64,000 nucleotides of DNA. Origin: Meghimatium bilineatum. Taxonomy: Eukaryota; Mollusca; Gastropoda; Stylommatophora; Philomycidae. Location of the stretch: the NCBI GenBank assembly GCA_034231615.1, contig CM067299.1:15792834-15856833 (forward strand), given 5' to 3'. A program made the position numbers and the translations under genes. Positions 32,396 to 43,440 of the stretch are shown in pieces (the stretch's first letter is position 1; every line of letters starts with the position of its first letter). The notes beneath the pieces were generated by a model. That model made no database searches and was not told where the DNA came from. It saw nothing but the letters and a program-made list of their open reading frames with translations.

Positions 32396-34575
32396 CTTTG
32401 ATAATCAACAGAAAAATGCCAGATTGAGTGCTTACACCTTTCCGACCTACCCTTGAAGGATACAATACTAACAGAGAGACAGGGCACTGCCGCAATATGT
32501 CTCTATGATGTGTAAGACAGTATTTTTGTTGGTTCCGACGTAAAGACATGTTCTGTTGCAGTTGACCTTGAGGACTCCTACAACAGAGTACTTTTTGGCT
32601 TTTGAATGAGTCAGCTTTATACACTCCAAATCATTCCTTTCCTTGTAAATTGAATCGCTGCCGCGCCCGTGTGTTGCCGTGGCCCGAAAGGGGAGCAAAG
32701 AATAGCAACACTGGTTACCTTCCTTGCATGTCGTAAAAGGCGACTAAGGCGGTTATGGGATGGAGTTGCTGTCCCATCCCATATAGGGTCAGTGACCCAC
32801 AGCCATGCTGAAGTCTGATGTGTCAGGTCGAAAGGCGCAGATATCGCAGCAATGCTGTAAAACATGACACAACGCATTCCGTTCTCCGGATTACATCCTG
32901 CTAATCTGCAGGAGTTTGAGAACAAATGCAGAAGAAGAAGACGAAGAATCGCTGCCGGACTTTTGCAGAAAATGGTGAAATAGGGATTTGGCAACTGGAC
33001 CTGTAATTCCACACTGATACACCAAGACATTTCTCAGCCCTCACCTGTCTTTCGTACTTTTCACTGCATATATCGTGAGACTCATAGATGAACAAATCAT
33101 TGGAAGATTTCATTAAGGACTCGTATCGTATGCAGACGACGCTTTATTTTATTGTTATGGTAGAGATCGGGAACAGGTGGTTTGAGAATTTTAAACAGAA
33201 TTGGACAGGTTAGGCAGGTGGAACGAAGTAGCAGAAGCACTAATTAAAGTATCAGTTACGTGATTCTCTCTGAACAATCTTATTGTAAATGTACAAACTC
33301 CACTGGTAGAATTGTGTACGGAGGGCATTGAAAGAGCACATGCACATGAGAGCGATTTGATAGAAGTCTTGTTTTATCTAAACATGTACACCAGGTGATA
33401 GATCAAGCCAGGAAATGTCTGAGTGCAGTGAGGGTAATGGCTGCAGTAAATTGCCAGCAACACCACCTTGTTCTCTTGTACCAGTCCTCTTTATTCATAT
33501 ATAGAATAGTTTCTGGTAATCCTAACTCTCAGTCATATGCAAATGAAGAAACTGTAGAGGATGCAGAACGAGGCAATGCGCATCTTGCTTGAATACACTA
33601 AAGACACAGCGTTATAACGATGGGTTTTTTAATTGATTTTCCAACCATGAATACTATAACAGGAATCTGCTAAGCGCATGTTTTCCTTCGAGTTAGTGCA
33701 GACATAAATCATCAGTTTCAAGGAGAAATTATAACTAAGGGGAGCACTCTTAAAGAGGAAAATCGTGGATTGATCAAGCAGAGAATATTATTTAACGTAT
33801 GCCCACCAGATGACATAGATCTGAAGCAGAATAGGAAAAATTATCATTAGAACTACACAATACCTTTACAGTACACATCAGACTTAACAGAGCTGTCGGC
33901 TACAGAACACCTTATTGGTGGAGCAGAAAGTCAGACCATGAGGGATGAGGAATACAGTAAGTCATACAGATGGTTTTGTTGTTCGGTATTTCTGCCGTTC
34001 ATAGGCGTTCAAATGCACAGTTTGGACAGATAATTGTGAGTAAAGACAGTTATGCATTTGCTACGATTACAGGCAGGGTCGGAAATATTTTCTCCTCACG
34101 GGATGGGATGGGGAAGTTATTAAAAAAAAAACAACAACAAAATTCGCTTGTGTGTTAGAATTTTGATGAATAATCTGATGACCATTTTGCGGAAAATAAC
34201 TATGGGAGAAATTTTGGGCCCTTTTATACGCATTTTCTCTAAGTTTCTAGTACTTAGAGCTATATTCGAATTTTCTAGGGGGTGGCGGGAAGTCATACAC
34301 TCCCAATCCCCATCCCTATCTACTAGCTTGATTACATGTATCCTGACCATGGAGATCATAGCGGCAACGAAGGCATTGGTGTGGTTAGAGTATCAAATCT
34401 AAACTGGTATACCCTTTTTCAGTAAATTAATGAACATGCTAAGAACGATTGAGAATGTCTGGACACGTGGACAATGGTTGGAGTAATCTAACAAGAATCA
34501 ATTGTACAATTGTGCCTGGACAAGTCGGTGTCCAAGGAAATACACACGCAGACGGGCTTGCTGGTATGGAGATCT
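32396..34575 (+). pseudogene. Group D LINE, reverse transcriptase and RNase H, SINE-interrupted
   Basis: Scattered forward frames give, in order: VDLEDSYNRVLF (first catalytic Asp, about 32560), SQLYTLQIIPFLV, a SINE-2 insertion, AAGLLQKMVK, LIHQDISQ (the QG-S region), LVSYADDALFYC with catalytic DD (about 33120), LDRLGRWNE, LSAVRVMAA (thumb), QNEAMRILLEYTKDTAL in a shifted frame (about 33565), MEIIAATKAL (RNase H Glu helix, about 34350) and GQVGVQGNTHADGLA (RNase H His/Asp motif, about 34520). The same order is seen in the copy at 62.0-64.0 kb. Many frameshifts make it dead. 34150-34290 is foreign sequence shared with 55005-55115. Confidence 0.85.
32664..32945 (+). mobile_element. SINE-2, full-length reference copy with target duplication
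   Basis: 282-bp element inserted in the group D reverse transcriptase, flanked by perfect 12-bp duplications GAATCGCTGCCG at 32652-32663 and 32946-32957. It starts CGCCCGTGTGTTGCCGTGGC and ends in GAAGAAGAAGACGAA. The internal order is CTTGCATGTCGTAA, CCCATCCCATATAGGGTCAG, GATGTGTCAGG, GCGCAGATATCGCAGC, CAACGCATTCC, GAGTTTGAGAAC. I see no convincing A/B-box pair, so its promoter class is unknown. Confidence 0.95.
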
Positions 34576-34745
34576 AGGGTTACCTATAAACCTTGCTGAA
34601 TCGGATGTATCCGGCCAAAATTCGCAGCTATCGCAATAAAGCTGTAAAACATGACACTACTCACTCCGTTCTCCGGACATAATCGTGTTAATATAGCAGG
34701 AATGTCAGAACGAACATTCAACAGAAGAAAAAGAAGGAATCAAAG
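34576..34745 (+). mobile_element. SINE-2, 5'-truncated copy
   Basis: Forward copy from GCTGAATCGGATGTATC through CGCAGCTATCGCA and GTTCTCCGGAC to an AGAAGAAAAAGAAGG tail, adjoining the end of the group D LINE. Confidence 0.85.
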
Positions 34746-35482
34746 CAATGAAAATGAAATAAATATATCATTTAAGAACGATTAGAATACGCCGTGTGAT
34801 TTAATGATAAGATTACAATATAATGTCTGATGGTGGGTGGACTAATGAGTCTTGGAAAGTTGACAGTTTCACGATTTAAGAAGAGGATAATTAGAATTTT
34901 TTTTTTTAGAATTGCGTTACTTGATAAGAAATCTATAGTGAAATGTAGTTAACAGAATTGCGGTAATCAATTGCATCATTTCTCATTTGGGGAAACAGCA
35001 GACCAGAATAGAAATAAGAACATGCGTTTGTGCGAAGTACCAGAAGTGACGCCAACACTGTAATCACTAGGTCTAGTCTTGCGTGACCGTCACAGTGGAT
35101 GTTGTCGCAGTTGAAGTGTTTTATTTTTGCAAGTAATGATCACAGATTCATTTATCAACAACTTCTATTTTTGTAACCCACCCCTCCCCCTTTTTGTGCC
35201 TACAATCGGCGAGATAAATTTAGACATATATCTAAAGTGTTCAACTTTAATACATTGATATTTATGTCTAACTGTCATCAACCCACCGTACTTTTAATAT
35301 GATTCATTGTTGATTGATAGGTTATTTTAAACACAAATATTATCCGTGACAAATCTACAAATTACAATCACTGCAGCGAAATGGTACTTTCCTGAAATTC
35401 AAAAAGATTTTTTTTTTTTGGTGTTGCTACTAATTTTAAGCGTCCAAAAACTAGAAAACACGTACATAAAAAATACTTCACA
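34746..35482. other. Unassigned AT-rich gap
   Basis: No recognised element. T tracts at about 34897 and 35409. Confidence 0.4.
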
Positions 35483-35866
35483 TTAACCAACATAGAACAT
35501 CAGGAAATGCGCACGATTTTGGTTTTTAATAAGAAAAAATATGTCTGTAAATGTTACTGAATGAAGCGCATTAACAAAACAAAAACAGTTAAATAGCCAT
35601 GTTGTTCTTTCCAACAGTTTTGTTGCCCTTTTTGTCAATTTTCTGCCCAAACGTGTGATAGGATAATCACGGAAATGACGCAAAAGCCTCGATCCAAAAA
35701 TAGCCCAGATCCCATCAATCTTAATGTCTTGTTTTGTTCCCTGTTGTTTATTGGTTAGTTCTTCGTAAACTCGTATATAATATGCTCCGGGTAGACCTAT
35801 AGCTGCGCAGCATTTATTAACAAAATGGTGTACAGTATATGTAGTGGTAGCACATGTTATTACTGG
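35483..35866 (-). other. Unrecognised reverse-strand open frame
   Basis: A reverse-strand frame of 152 codons spans 35483-35941. Its N-terminal part is minisatellite, but the remaining 125 codons (HFVNKCCAAIGLPGAYYIRV ... RLGRKLTKRATKLLERT) have a mixed, protein-like composition with no internal stop. I recognise no family. It could be an exon-like remnant of an element or chance; no start is supported outside the repeat. Confidence 0.2.
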
Positions 35867-35867
35867 T

Positions 35868-36118
35868 GTTGTAAGTGGTACAATGGTCTCAGTGGTTATG
35901 TAAGGGGTACAATGGTCTAAGTGGTTATGTAAGGGGTACAATGGTTGTAGTGGCTATGTAAGGGGTACAATGGTTTTAGTGGTTATGTAAGTGGTACAAT
36001 GGTTTTAGTGGTTATGTAAGTGGTACAATGGTCTAAGTGGTTATGTAAGTGGTACAATGGTTTTAGTGGTTATGTAAGGGGTACAATGGTCTCAGTGGTT
36101 ATGTAAGGGGTACACAGG
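35868..36118. repeat. 29-bp minisatellite, about 8.5 copies
   Basis: Unit GGTCTCAGTGGTTATGTAAG plus GGGTACAAT, with GGTTTTAG variants. It directly abuts the left edge of the Tc1-like repeat copy 1. Confidence 0.97.
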
Positions 36119-37190
36119 GTACTGCAATACTCTCATGCGTTCCAAGTGTTGGTAGATGCCAAAAGTACAACCTCGTGGTGCACCATGAAAACAGAAACAC
36201 AGCTGCTCATGCTGTGTTCCTGAACAAACATTTTTATTGATCGTGTCCATGAGTGTGGAGGCAGTAGATGCAATGAGACTTGAATGCAAAAAAACCGGCA
36301 CTATCTCCAGCACCTCTGCGCCAACACATAGAGCAGCACTGTGAACATACAGTGTCGCGCCCCAATCCGGCTGGAGCATTGGAGGTGCAAGGAATGCAAA
36401 TGTCACGAAATAGAAGATGTCTTGACGAAGATTGAGAGTTGTGCGATGGTCTCTGTAAAAATACCATATTTAGTACAATGATTTTGCAGCATAATGGCAG
36501 CACATCGCCAGAGTGCAGCCCTATGTTGCAAATAGAACGGGAAAACACAACATGGAAATCTGAACTAAAGTACCTTTCACCACGAGAACAATTTACTAGT
36601 CCACGGTGCTCCTAAATATGTGTAATGACCCAGACCCGCCGAAGACGGATGTGTCGGGCCATTAGCGCAGATAAAACGGCGACACAACGCATTTCCATTC
36701 TCTAGACTACATCCTTCTAGAAATCTAATAGGACCATGGTCCTGATACAAGAGGTATCCAGTGGGAGTTTGAGAATGAACGCTGAAGAAGAAGAAAAGAA
36801 CGACTCAGACTTGGATGATTGGTTCATGATGTCAGTGAATTACATCTCGACTTAGATGTTGAATGAGCCAAGACCCAACTCTACTGTCGAGTGTCTTTAC
36901 TGTACTGATATAATGTTCTCGGATGAGGACAGATTCAGTGTCCGATGGGAACAGTCAAAATACGTCTAATTTCACGAGTCAAGTTCACTGGCAGCAGACC
37001 ACCTCGTGCGAGAAAGACGTAATCGACCTAAGTCTAAATCCCTGATTACCGTCTGAGAGTCCCCCTTGTACATGTTTTGGTCTGTAAAGTCCAACGACAC
37101 AGTTGGTAATACACGGTCACGGCATAGAATCGATACATATCCACCGCCTGGTTACAAATAAAGGATCTTACAGACTAGAAAAGCCTAGTC
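36119..37190 (+). pseudogene. Possible Tc1-like transposon remnant, copy 1 of a pair
   Basis: About 0.9 kb (excluding a SINE-2) align along the length with 56386-57500: AATCGTGTCC-TGA, GAATGCAAA, GCCAACACATA, GCAAATAGAACGGGAAAAC, ACAACATGGAAAT, CCTAAAT-CCTGA and CATGTTTTG-TCTGTAA. One forward frame near 36905 reads TDIMFSDEDRFSVRWEQ, like the (F)TDESRF catalytic-core motif of Tc1/mariner transposases, followed by YMFWSV where V-WGG is expected. No terminal inverted repeats were identified, so the class is tentative; the pairing of the two copies is secure. Confidence 0.5.
36636..36801 (+). mobile_element. SINE-2 (subtype b) inserted in Tc1-like copy 1
   Basis: Forward insert from CCGCCGAAGACGGATGTGTC to a GAAGAAGAAGAAAAGAA tail, absent from the matching place in the copy at 56.4-57.5 kb. 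Flanks GACCCAGAC (36627-36635) and GACTCAGAC (36802-36810 region) look like a 9-bp target duplication with one mismatch. Confidence 0.9.
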
Positions 37191-37492
37191 AAATGAAAGA
37201 CATGCCGAAATCGGATGTGCTAGGCCTATATGGCGTATAGAAGTAGCACAATATACTTCACGCTTAAGGCGAAAATCGCACGTTCTTTCGTGTTTTGGTA
37301 TCAAGTAGGGAACACAAACAACAACAACTGGTTATCTTGTGTTTGTTTGCTTTGCATGTTCTAGAAAATAGAGCATATCCCTGGGGTAGTGGTTGACAAT
37401 GCAAAGAAGGTTCACTCCGGCCCACAGACCCACAAAAATGCCCACCTCTGATCTATAAGCAATATAGTTTATACAAGAGAAGCAGCAATTGT
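37191..37492. other. Degraded SINE-2-like sequence
   Basis: 37200-37275 retains GCCGAAATCGGATGTGCTAG and a CACGCTTAAGGCG-like end resembling SINE-2, as at 57500-57620. The rest is unassigned. Confidence 0.4.
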
Positions 37493-38312
37493 TCGCTTCG
37501 TATAAAAACATTGATTCACAACCTATCGTATGTAGCTTCACATAAAAACATTGATTCACAACCTATCGTATGTAGCTTCACATAAAAACATTGATTCATA
37601 ATCTACGTCATATGGCTCTATATAAAAACATTGATTCAGAACATATGTAATATGGCTCCAAATAAAAGAATTGATTCACAACCTATTGTATGTAGCTTCA
37701 CATAAGAGCATTGATTCACAACCTATTGTATGTAGCTTCACATAAAAGCATTGATTCACAACCTATTGTATGTAGCTTCACATAAAAGCATTGATTCACA
37801 ACCCATTGTATGTAGCTTCACATAAAAGCATTGATTCACAACCCATTGTATGTAGCTTCACATAAAAGCATTGATTCACAACCTATTGTATGTAGCTTCA
37901 CATAAAAGCATTGATTCACAACCTATTGTATGTAGCTTCACATAAAAGCATTGATTCACAACCTATTGTATGTAGCTTCACATAAAAGCATTGATTCACA
38001 ACCTATTGTATGTAGCTTCACATAAAAGCATTGATTCACAACCCATTGTATGTAGCTCCACATAAAAGCATTGATTCACAATCTATTGTATGTAGCTTCA
38101 CATAAAAACATTGATTCACAACCTATTTCACATAGCTCCACATAAGATCATTAGTTCACATTCTACGTCATATGGCTCTACTGAAAAGCATTGGCTCACA
38201 ACCTATGACAATCTATGACTTCATAAAAACATTAGTTAACAACCTGTATCGTCTGGCTCCACATAAAAGCATTGGTTCACAACCTATGCATATGACTCCA
38301 CACAAAATGGAA
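37493..38312. repeat. 40-bp minisatellite, about 20 copies
   Basis: Unit CATAAAAGCATTGATTCACA plus ACCTATTGTATGTAGCTTCA. The central units are almost identical; both edges are degraded (CATATGGCTC variants). Confidence 0.98.
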
Positions 38313-38529
38313 TATAACGACACAAAAGGCCAAGTGGGGAAGCCACGGAAACGTCTCGGGGTGGGGGGTGGTCACAGAAAGTAGAATATTTTAAATTATT
38401 TGGGCGACCAAATAGAGTAAGAGAGGCAACAATAAACTTTGAATTGTTGAAATAATTGTTCTAGCTCGTTATAATATTATAACAAGATAGTTGAGATTTG
38501 TATGACTGTACAACGAGGTATAACAGCAT

Positions 38530-38712
38530 GGAAAAATGTATAATGAAAGGTATGGTTGCTGGTAACAGGGGTAAGGGCCGCCCAAGACGATGTTGGATAA
38601 GAGACATCTCAGATTGTTTAAACATAATCTTAACAGCGACAGGTTATCTGGTCTAGCATATTCTGGAGTTCAGAACATCCGTAAAGAATGCTATATTCTC
38701 GAAGAAATAAGT
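38530..38712 (+). pseudogene. Group A LINE C-terminus
   Basis: Forward frame MEKCIMKGMVAGNRGKGRPR, then RCWIRDISDCLN, followed by a damaged terminal helix. It is the same subfamily as 24945-25520, where the matching block is NNIMEKLITEGRVNGSRG. Only about 60 residues remain. Confidence 0.75.
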
Positions 38713-39686
38713 CTCCAGAATGAATGAATGTTCTCTTAACTTTTTTCCCCTCAAATTTGTGTTGTTTCGTAAGAATGTGCTGGCTAGTTAGTTTTTAAAT
38801 GTACACAATCTTTAGTGGGACAGTCTGTAGTAAGCCGACAATTCATTAAAGCAATTTGACGGTTGTTTCTAAGAATTATTGCTATCCTGGTTTCAAATAT
38901 CGTATTTAGAACGGAGGGGTATAGTTATCAGCAAACGTTTACCGTCGAACGGTGTTTACCTAGGTGGTGTCTAGACAGGTAAATGTTTTCCAGAGTTTTC
39001 CAGTCGATGTTGGCTAGAGTTATTGATAAATGACTAGTCTGCTTCAGACATTATGTTAGGCGTTCACAAGACAATATCGCGCTAAAATAAGCATTCGCCT
39101 CACCTGTGAGCCCCCAAGAGGCTGTTAGGATAGGTTGGAACAACAGGTGAGATGTGTTTACACCTTTGTTGTTCTATACTGTCAATCATAGGACCCCTTC
39201 GTTAGGGTGAATATAATATTGTGTGTTTGTTCTGTAAGAGATTAAAGGCTTTTTCCCTTGATGAACGTCTATTTAACCTTAAATCAGGATTGTTCAAAAT
39301 ACGACCCACCCTACCATTTGACTGACGGATTTCAAGATGATTAAGGTATAGCGTCTGAGGTAACAAATTATAAAATTACAAGTTGCGAAGGCAAGTTGTG
39401 AATTGCAAACAATCCAAAATTATAAATCAAACTTAAGTTCCGTACACATCTGATCACAACTTTGATCATATTAATCTAACAACAACATGTTCAGAACTAA
39501 CTGATATTTGGAGATACGTTTCTGAGGAGGACATAGGATAATAATAGTTTTAACTATCGTTGACAGGTTGTTTTTTTTATCAGGATAGGAAACGAGATGC
39601 CGTAAACAATTTAGTGGAGAGAGGAGGGGGGACCGTAAACAATTTAATGGAGAGAGGAGGGGACCGTTAAAATTGTTTACAGTTGA
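38713..39686. other. Unassigned gap
   Basis: No gene or named element. 39600-39672 contains a direct repeat (GGAGAGAGGAGGG next to ACCGTAAACAATTTA). Confidence 0.4.
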
Positions 39687-40198
39687 TAAAAAAGATTGGG
39701 ATTGACAAAAGTTGTTGACAAAGAGGAGTGGGATTGACAAAACTTGGTGACAAAGAGGAGTGGGATTGACAAAAGTTGTTGACAAAGAGGAGTGGGATTG
39801 ACAAAAGTTGTTGACAAAGAGGAGTGGGATTGACAAAAGTTGGTGACAAAGAGGAGTGGGATTGACAAAAGTTGGTGACAAAGAGGAGTGGAATTGACAA
39901 AAGTTGGTGACAAAGAGGAGTAGGATTGACAAAAGTTGGTGACAAAGAGGAGTGGGATTGACAAAAGTTGGTGACAAAGAGGAGTGGGATTGACAAAAGT
40001 TGGTGACAAAGAGGAGTGGGATTGACAAAACTTGGTGACAAAGAGGAGTGGGATTGACAAAACTTGGTGACAAAGAGGAGTGGGATTGACAAAAGTTGTT
40101 GACAAAGAGGAGTGGGATTGACAAAAGTTGTTGACAAAGAGGAGTGGGATTGACAAAAGTTGTTGACAAAGAGGAGTGGGATTGACATAAATTGATGA
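39687..40198. repeat. 32-bp minisatellite, about 16 copies
   Basis: Unit GGGATTGACAAAAGTTGTTG plus ACAAAGAGGAGT. GTTGG/GTTGT and CTTGG variants occur. The period is not a multiple of three, yet all reverse-strand frames stay open because the unit has no stop in any of them. Confidence 0.98.
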
Positions 40199-40499
40199 CA
40201 ACACTATGGATGTTTTTTTTTACATCAATTAAATTGTTTGAACGTGAAACATTTGTCTAGAATTGCATGTAGTTTTATTTTACATTTTCTGTGCAAATAT
40301 TTTAGGGATTGGGGGTGGGGTGTGGTTTGACAAACTTTAGCAAGGGGTGTTCCTGAATTCTTCAAATTGTTAATAAAGGTGGGGAGGGTTGGTCAAAGAT
40401 TTGATTGGAACATCGGAAGTAATTTATGAATAGCCCCAAAGAAAGATGACTTTAAGATGGATGCTATTTGTCTTACTTCTAGCTATATATATAAAACAT
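40199..40499. other. Unassigned
   Basis: No recognised feature; T and G runs only. Confidence 0.4.
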
Positions 40500-40990
40500 T
40501 CATCATCGCACGACCCGGTTACTTGCAACATAGCTGAGTGGCTCATTCATCATCGCACGAGTCGGTTACTTGCAACATAGCTTTGTCGCACATTCGAACA
40601 TCGCACGACCCGGTTACTTGCAACATAGCTTTGTCGCACATTCGAACATCGCACGACCCGGTTACTTGCAACATAGCTTTGTCGCACATTCGAACATCGC
40701 ACGACCCGGTTACTTGCAACATAGCTTTGTGGCATATTCGAACATCGCACGACCCGGTTACTTGCAACATAGCTTTGTGGCATATTCGAACATCGCACGA
40801 CCCGGTTACTTGCAACATAGCTTTGTGGCATATTCGAATATCGCTCGACCCGGTTACTTGCAACATAGCTGAGTGGCTCATTCATCATCGCACGAGTCGG
40901 TTACTTGCAACATAGTTATGTGGCACATTCGAACATCGAACAACTCGGTTACTTGTAACATAGCTTTGTTGCACATTCGAATATCACGTT
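40500..40990. repeat. 48-bp minisatellite, about 10 copies
   Basis: Unit CATCGCACGACCCGGTTACT plus TGCAACATAGCTTTGTCGCA plus CATTCGAA. The period is sixteen codons, giving open frames on both strands without protein meaning. An unusually CpG-rich unit for this window. Confidence 0.98.
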
Positions 40991-41269
40991 GTAACTAAAA
41001 GTAAGTCTTCAAGCCAATTATTGGTGATGTTGGTGATTATATAACCCTTATAGAGTTCTGCAACAAGATTCTCAATCATTCTCTATGTAAGATCTGTAGT
41101 TTTGCTTTGTTTCCACATTCTTGTTTCTCTAACATTCTTTTAGATAGGGATGTTTTCTAGCCGTTGTTTTAAATCCCATGTGATGTTTCACTTAGTGTGG
41201 CTGTAGGTAATAGGTATTGATTGCAGCAAAACTGTAATCCAATTTGTCAAATTTGGATCAGGGTAATGC

Positions 41270-41870
41270 AATTTTTGTTTTCGTGATTTATGCAATCATT
41301 TGCAAGATTTGCGTCATGGCATAATAAAAGAGACGGGTTTGAGATTAGCAGATCGATTCTGTCGACAATTTCCAGTATCAAATACCGGTCTGGGATGTCT
41401 ATTACTAACTACTTCAGCGGTGCAGACCAATTGGGGTGCTTGTGGTGTCCAGGTTATTGTCATTATGTCGTGTTCCTCTAATAACTGGATTCGAAATACG
41501 ATTGAGAACGAGTATATCCACCGATTTAGCAAACTAAAGCTTGTGGGGATTAACATCCGTCATTCATATGTGTAGATATCCTCTTATGTTCTATCATTTT
41601 TATGTTTGTTTCATTTTTGTCGATATCCTGTGATATTCTGCCAACTTTCTGTTTGATTTTGTTTCATCTCTATCTTAGTTTTTTTAATCACTTATACTTT
41701 TCTAGACATCCGAATTTATCACTTCTAGCCATTTTAATGTGAACGAGGGTAATACCGTTTTTTACACGTGGTGTGTTATGGTGTATTATTGTTAAAGCCG
41801 TTTGGTCGAAACATCGATATATGTGTTATCATATTCCACCGATAACTAACAAAATTTCATTTGAAGGTAT
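41270..41870 (+). pseudogene. Penelope-like element, GIY-YIG end and 3' region
   Basis: Forward frames give VIYAIICKICVMA, then ETGLRLADRF and, after a degenerate middle, NTIENEYIHRFSKLKLVGIN. These align with NLIYSIICKRC, ETGRRLADRF and EYRLICHMGVLQPNGMN of the copy at 10570-10875, so this is a second GIY-YIG nuclease remnant. The YIG residues themselves are destroyed by a small lesion. The downstream part ends with AAAGCCGTTTGGTCGAAAC, the terminal signature also seen at 53265-53295. The reverse transcriptase is absent. Confidence 0.7.
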
Positions 41871-42464
41871 TTTCACTTATTTTCACCTATGAAGGTATGT
41901 GTTTACAAATGTTTTCTTAAAGGGCCCGCTTGCTCGGCTTTGAGAAACATTGTTCTACCTACAGCAAATCAGACAAATGAACAAAATGATAAAGTTTTTC
42001 CTCGATGATGCAAGAGATAGACGAATGGTAATCATATTCGTGCTATCAAGTTCATAATAATCCTTGATTTTGCAGCGCTTGATAAAACTGTATAACGACC
42101 ACTTCCGCAGTTCAGATACAATCGTATCAACTGCTTTTCACCAGGAAATACTATACGTCACGGACACACCATGATCATTTACAATATAATACCTACTGGA
42201 TAATTGGAAATTAAACTTTCTTAAAGACTCATCTGATTATTCCGGTAACTTTGAGTAGTCACTATGATTATACTCTGTGTGAGAGTTATGGAAATCAAGG
42301 GAAACGGCAAATGAGTCATTTTAGAAGGCGTAATTTCCCTAGTAGTCAATATGTCTCATATTACAAAGGGTCACGGACAAACATACCTTAATGTCACATA
42401 TACGTGCTTCCCGTTAGGGAGTTCAAAGAAGGTGGTATTTATAGATGTGTGATGAAGGCCGCGT
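41871..42464. other. Unassigned gap with a foldback-family trace
   Basis: 42235-42345 (GTCACTATGATTATACTCTG, GAGTCATTTTAGAA) pairs with 47950-48060. The rest is unassigned. Confidence 0.45.
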
Positions 42465-42607
42465 AGTCTTGGTGCCGCCGCGTCATGTACAGGGTGAGTT
42501 CTTATTTAAGTTATCCACCGACAGAAAGAAAAAAAATAGTCCTTACCATGAGTTGAACACTGGACCTAACGGATGTGAGACCAACGCACTAACCTCTTGG
42601 CCATGCG
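42465..42607 (-). mobile_element. tRNA-derived SINE-B, copy 1
   Basis: The reverse strand carries GGCCAAGAGGTTAGTGCG (A box), TTGGTCTCACA and GTTCAACTC (B-box position), then GGTAAGGACT. Same order as 61365-61475. Confidence 0.8.
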
Positions 42608-42689
42608 CAGAGGGGAAAATAAAACAAGCTTCTGAGATGATTCTTTATGTTGTAGATTTTTAAATTATAACTCTGCTTGTTTTATATGA

Positions 42690-43060
42690 GTGAAGTATAG
42701 ATATCAGATGGGAACAACTTATGCAGTGCTCTGTCGCTGATATTTACGTTGAAGTTGTACTCTGACAATCACAGTCAATACCCTGAAAAAAACTCCCTCA
42801 AGCACTGCAGCATCGATCCTAGCTCCTTGGAGACTACAGCATTTGATCGCTCAGCCTGGCACACCCAGATCACTGATGGCATCACGAAATTTGAAAAAGA
42901 AAAAACACTGCGGGCAATCCACAAGCACAAGAAGCGGAAGGACAAATCCGAAAATTCTCCTACACCGAACCTTTTGCACTCCTGCATGCACTGCATTAGA
43001 ACTTTCCGTGCACGAATCGGACTCATCGGGCATCTAGGCACTCACAAACCAAATTAGACA
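42690..43060 (+). pseudogene. Group B LINE C-terminus with C2H2 finger
   Basis: A forward 102-codon frame from 42749: SLKHCSIDPSSLETTAFDRS, WHTQITDGITKFEKEK, KSENSPTPN and the finger CMHCIRTFRARIGLIGHLGT plus His (C-x2-C-x12-H-x3-H), ending GTHKPN and a stop. All four zinc ligands are intact. It matches the finger-bearing tail of 29385-30165. The upstream reverse transcriptase is lost. Confidence 0.85.
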
Positions 43061-43229
43061 ATTACCAATTTATATTATTATTATTTATTTTTTCATCGCA
43101 TTTCAACAACATTAACGACAATAATCAAATACGTAACGATGGAAGTCATGTACAGAGGTCCTCTTCTGCCGACACTCGTCGTAGCACACACATGGAAGCG
43201 TACTGGTGTGAATACCTATTCTATACTTT
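43061..43229. other. Unassigned
   Basis: Short AT-rich spacer. Confidence 0.4.
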
Positions 43230-43440
43230 TTCTTCTGCTTCTTCTTCTTCTTCTGTGTTGTTATTCACACTCCTACATAATAGCTGGATGAAGTCGTGAA
43301 ACTTATGTTGCGTTGTGTCATGATTTACAATTTATATGTGGCATCTACCTCTCTCAGCCTGACACATTCAACTTCAGCACAGCTTCGTGGTCACTTGAAC
43401 TTATATGGGATAGGACAGCTAACTTTATCCCAAACCTCTT
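43230..43440 (-). mobile_element. SINE-2 copy fused to the group C LINE
   Basis: Reverse copy with CTTCTTCTTCTTC tail, TCTCAGCCTGACACATTCAA, and ATATGGGATAGGACAGC. It joins the group C LINE directly, replacing that LINE's expected C-terminal codons and tail. Confidence 0.85.

Noticed and set aside
37493..38312. Regularly spaced repeats resembling a CRISPR array
   Set aside because: There are no unique spacers; the 40-bp unit is contiguous and the context is eukaryotic.
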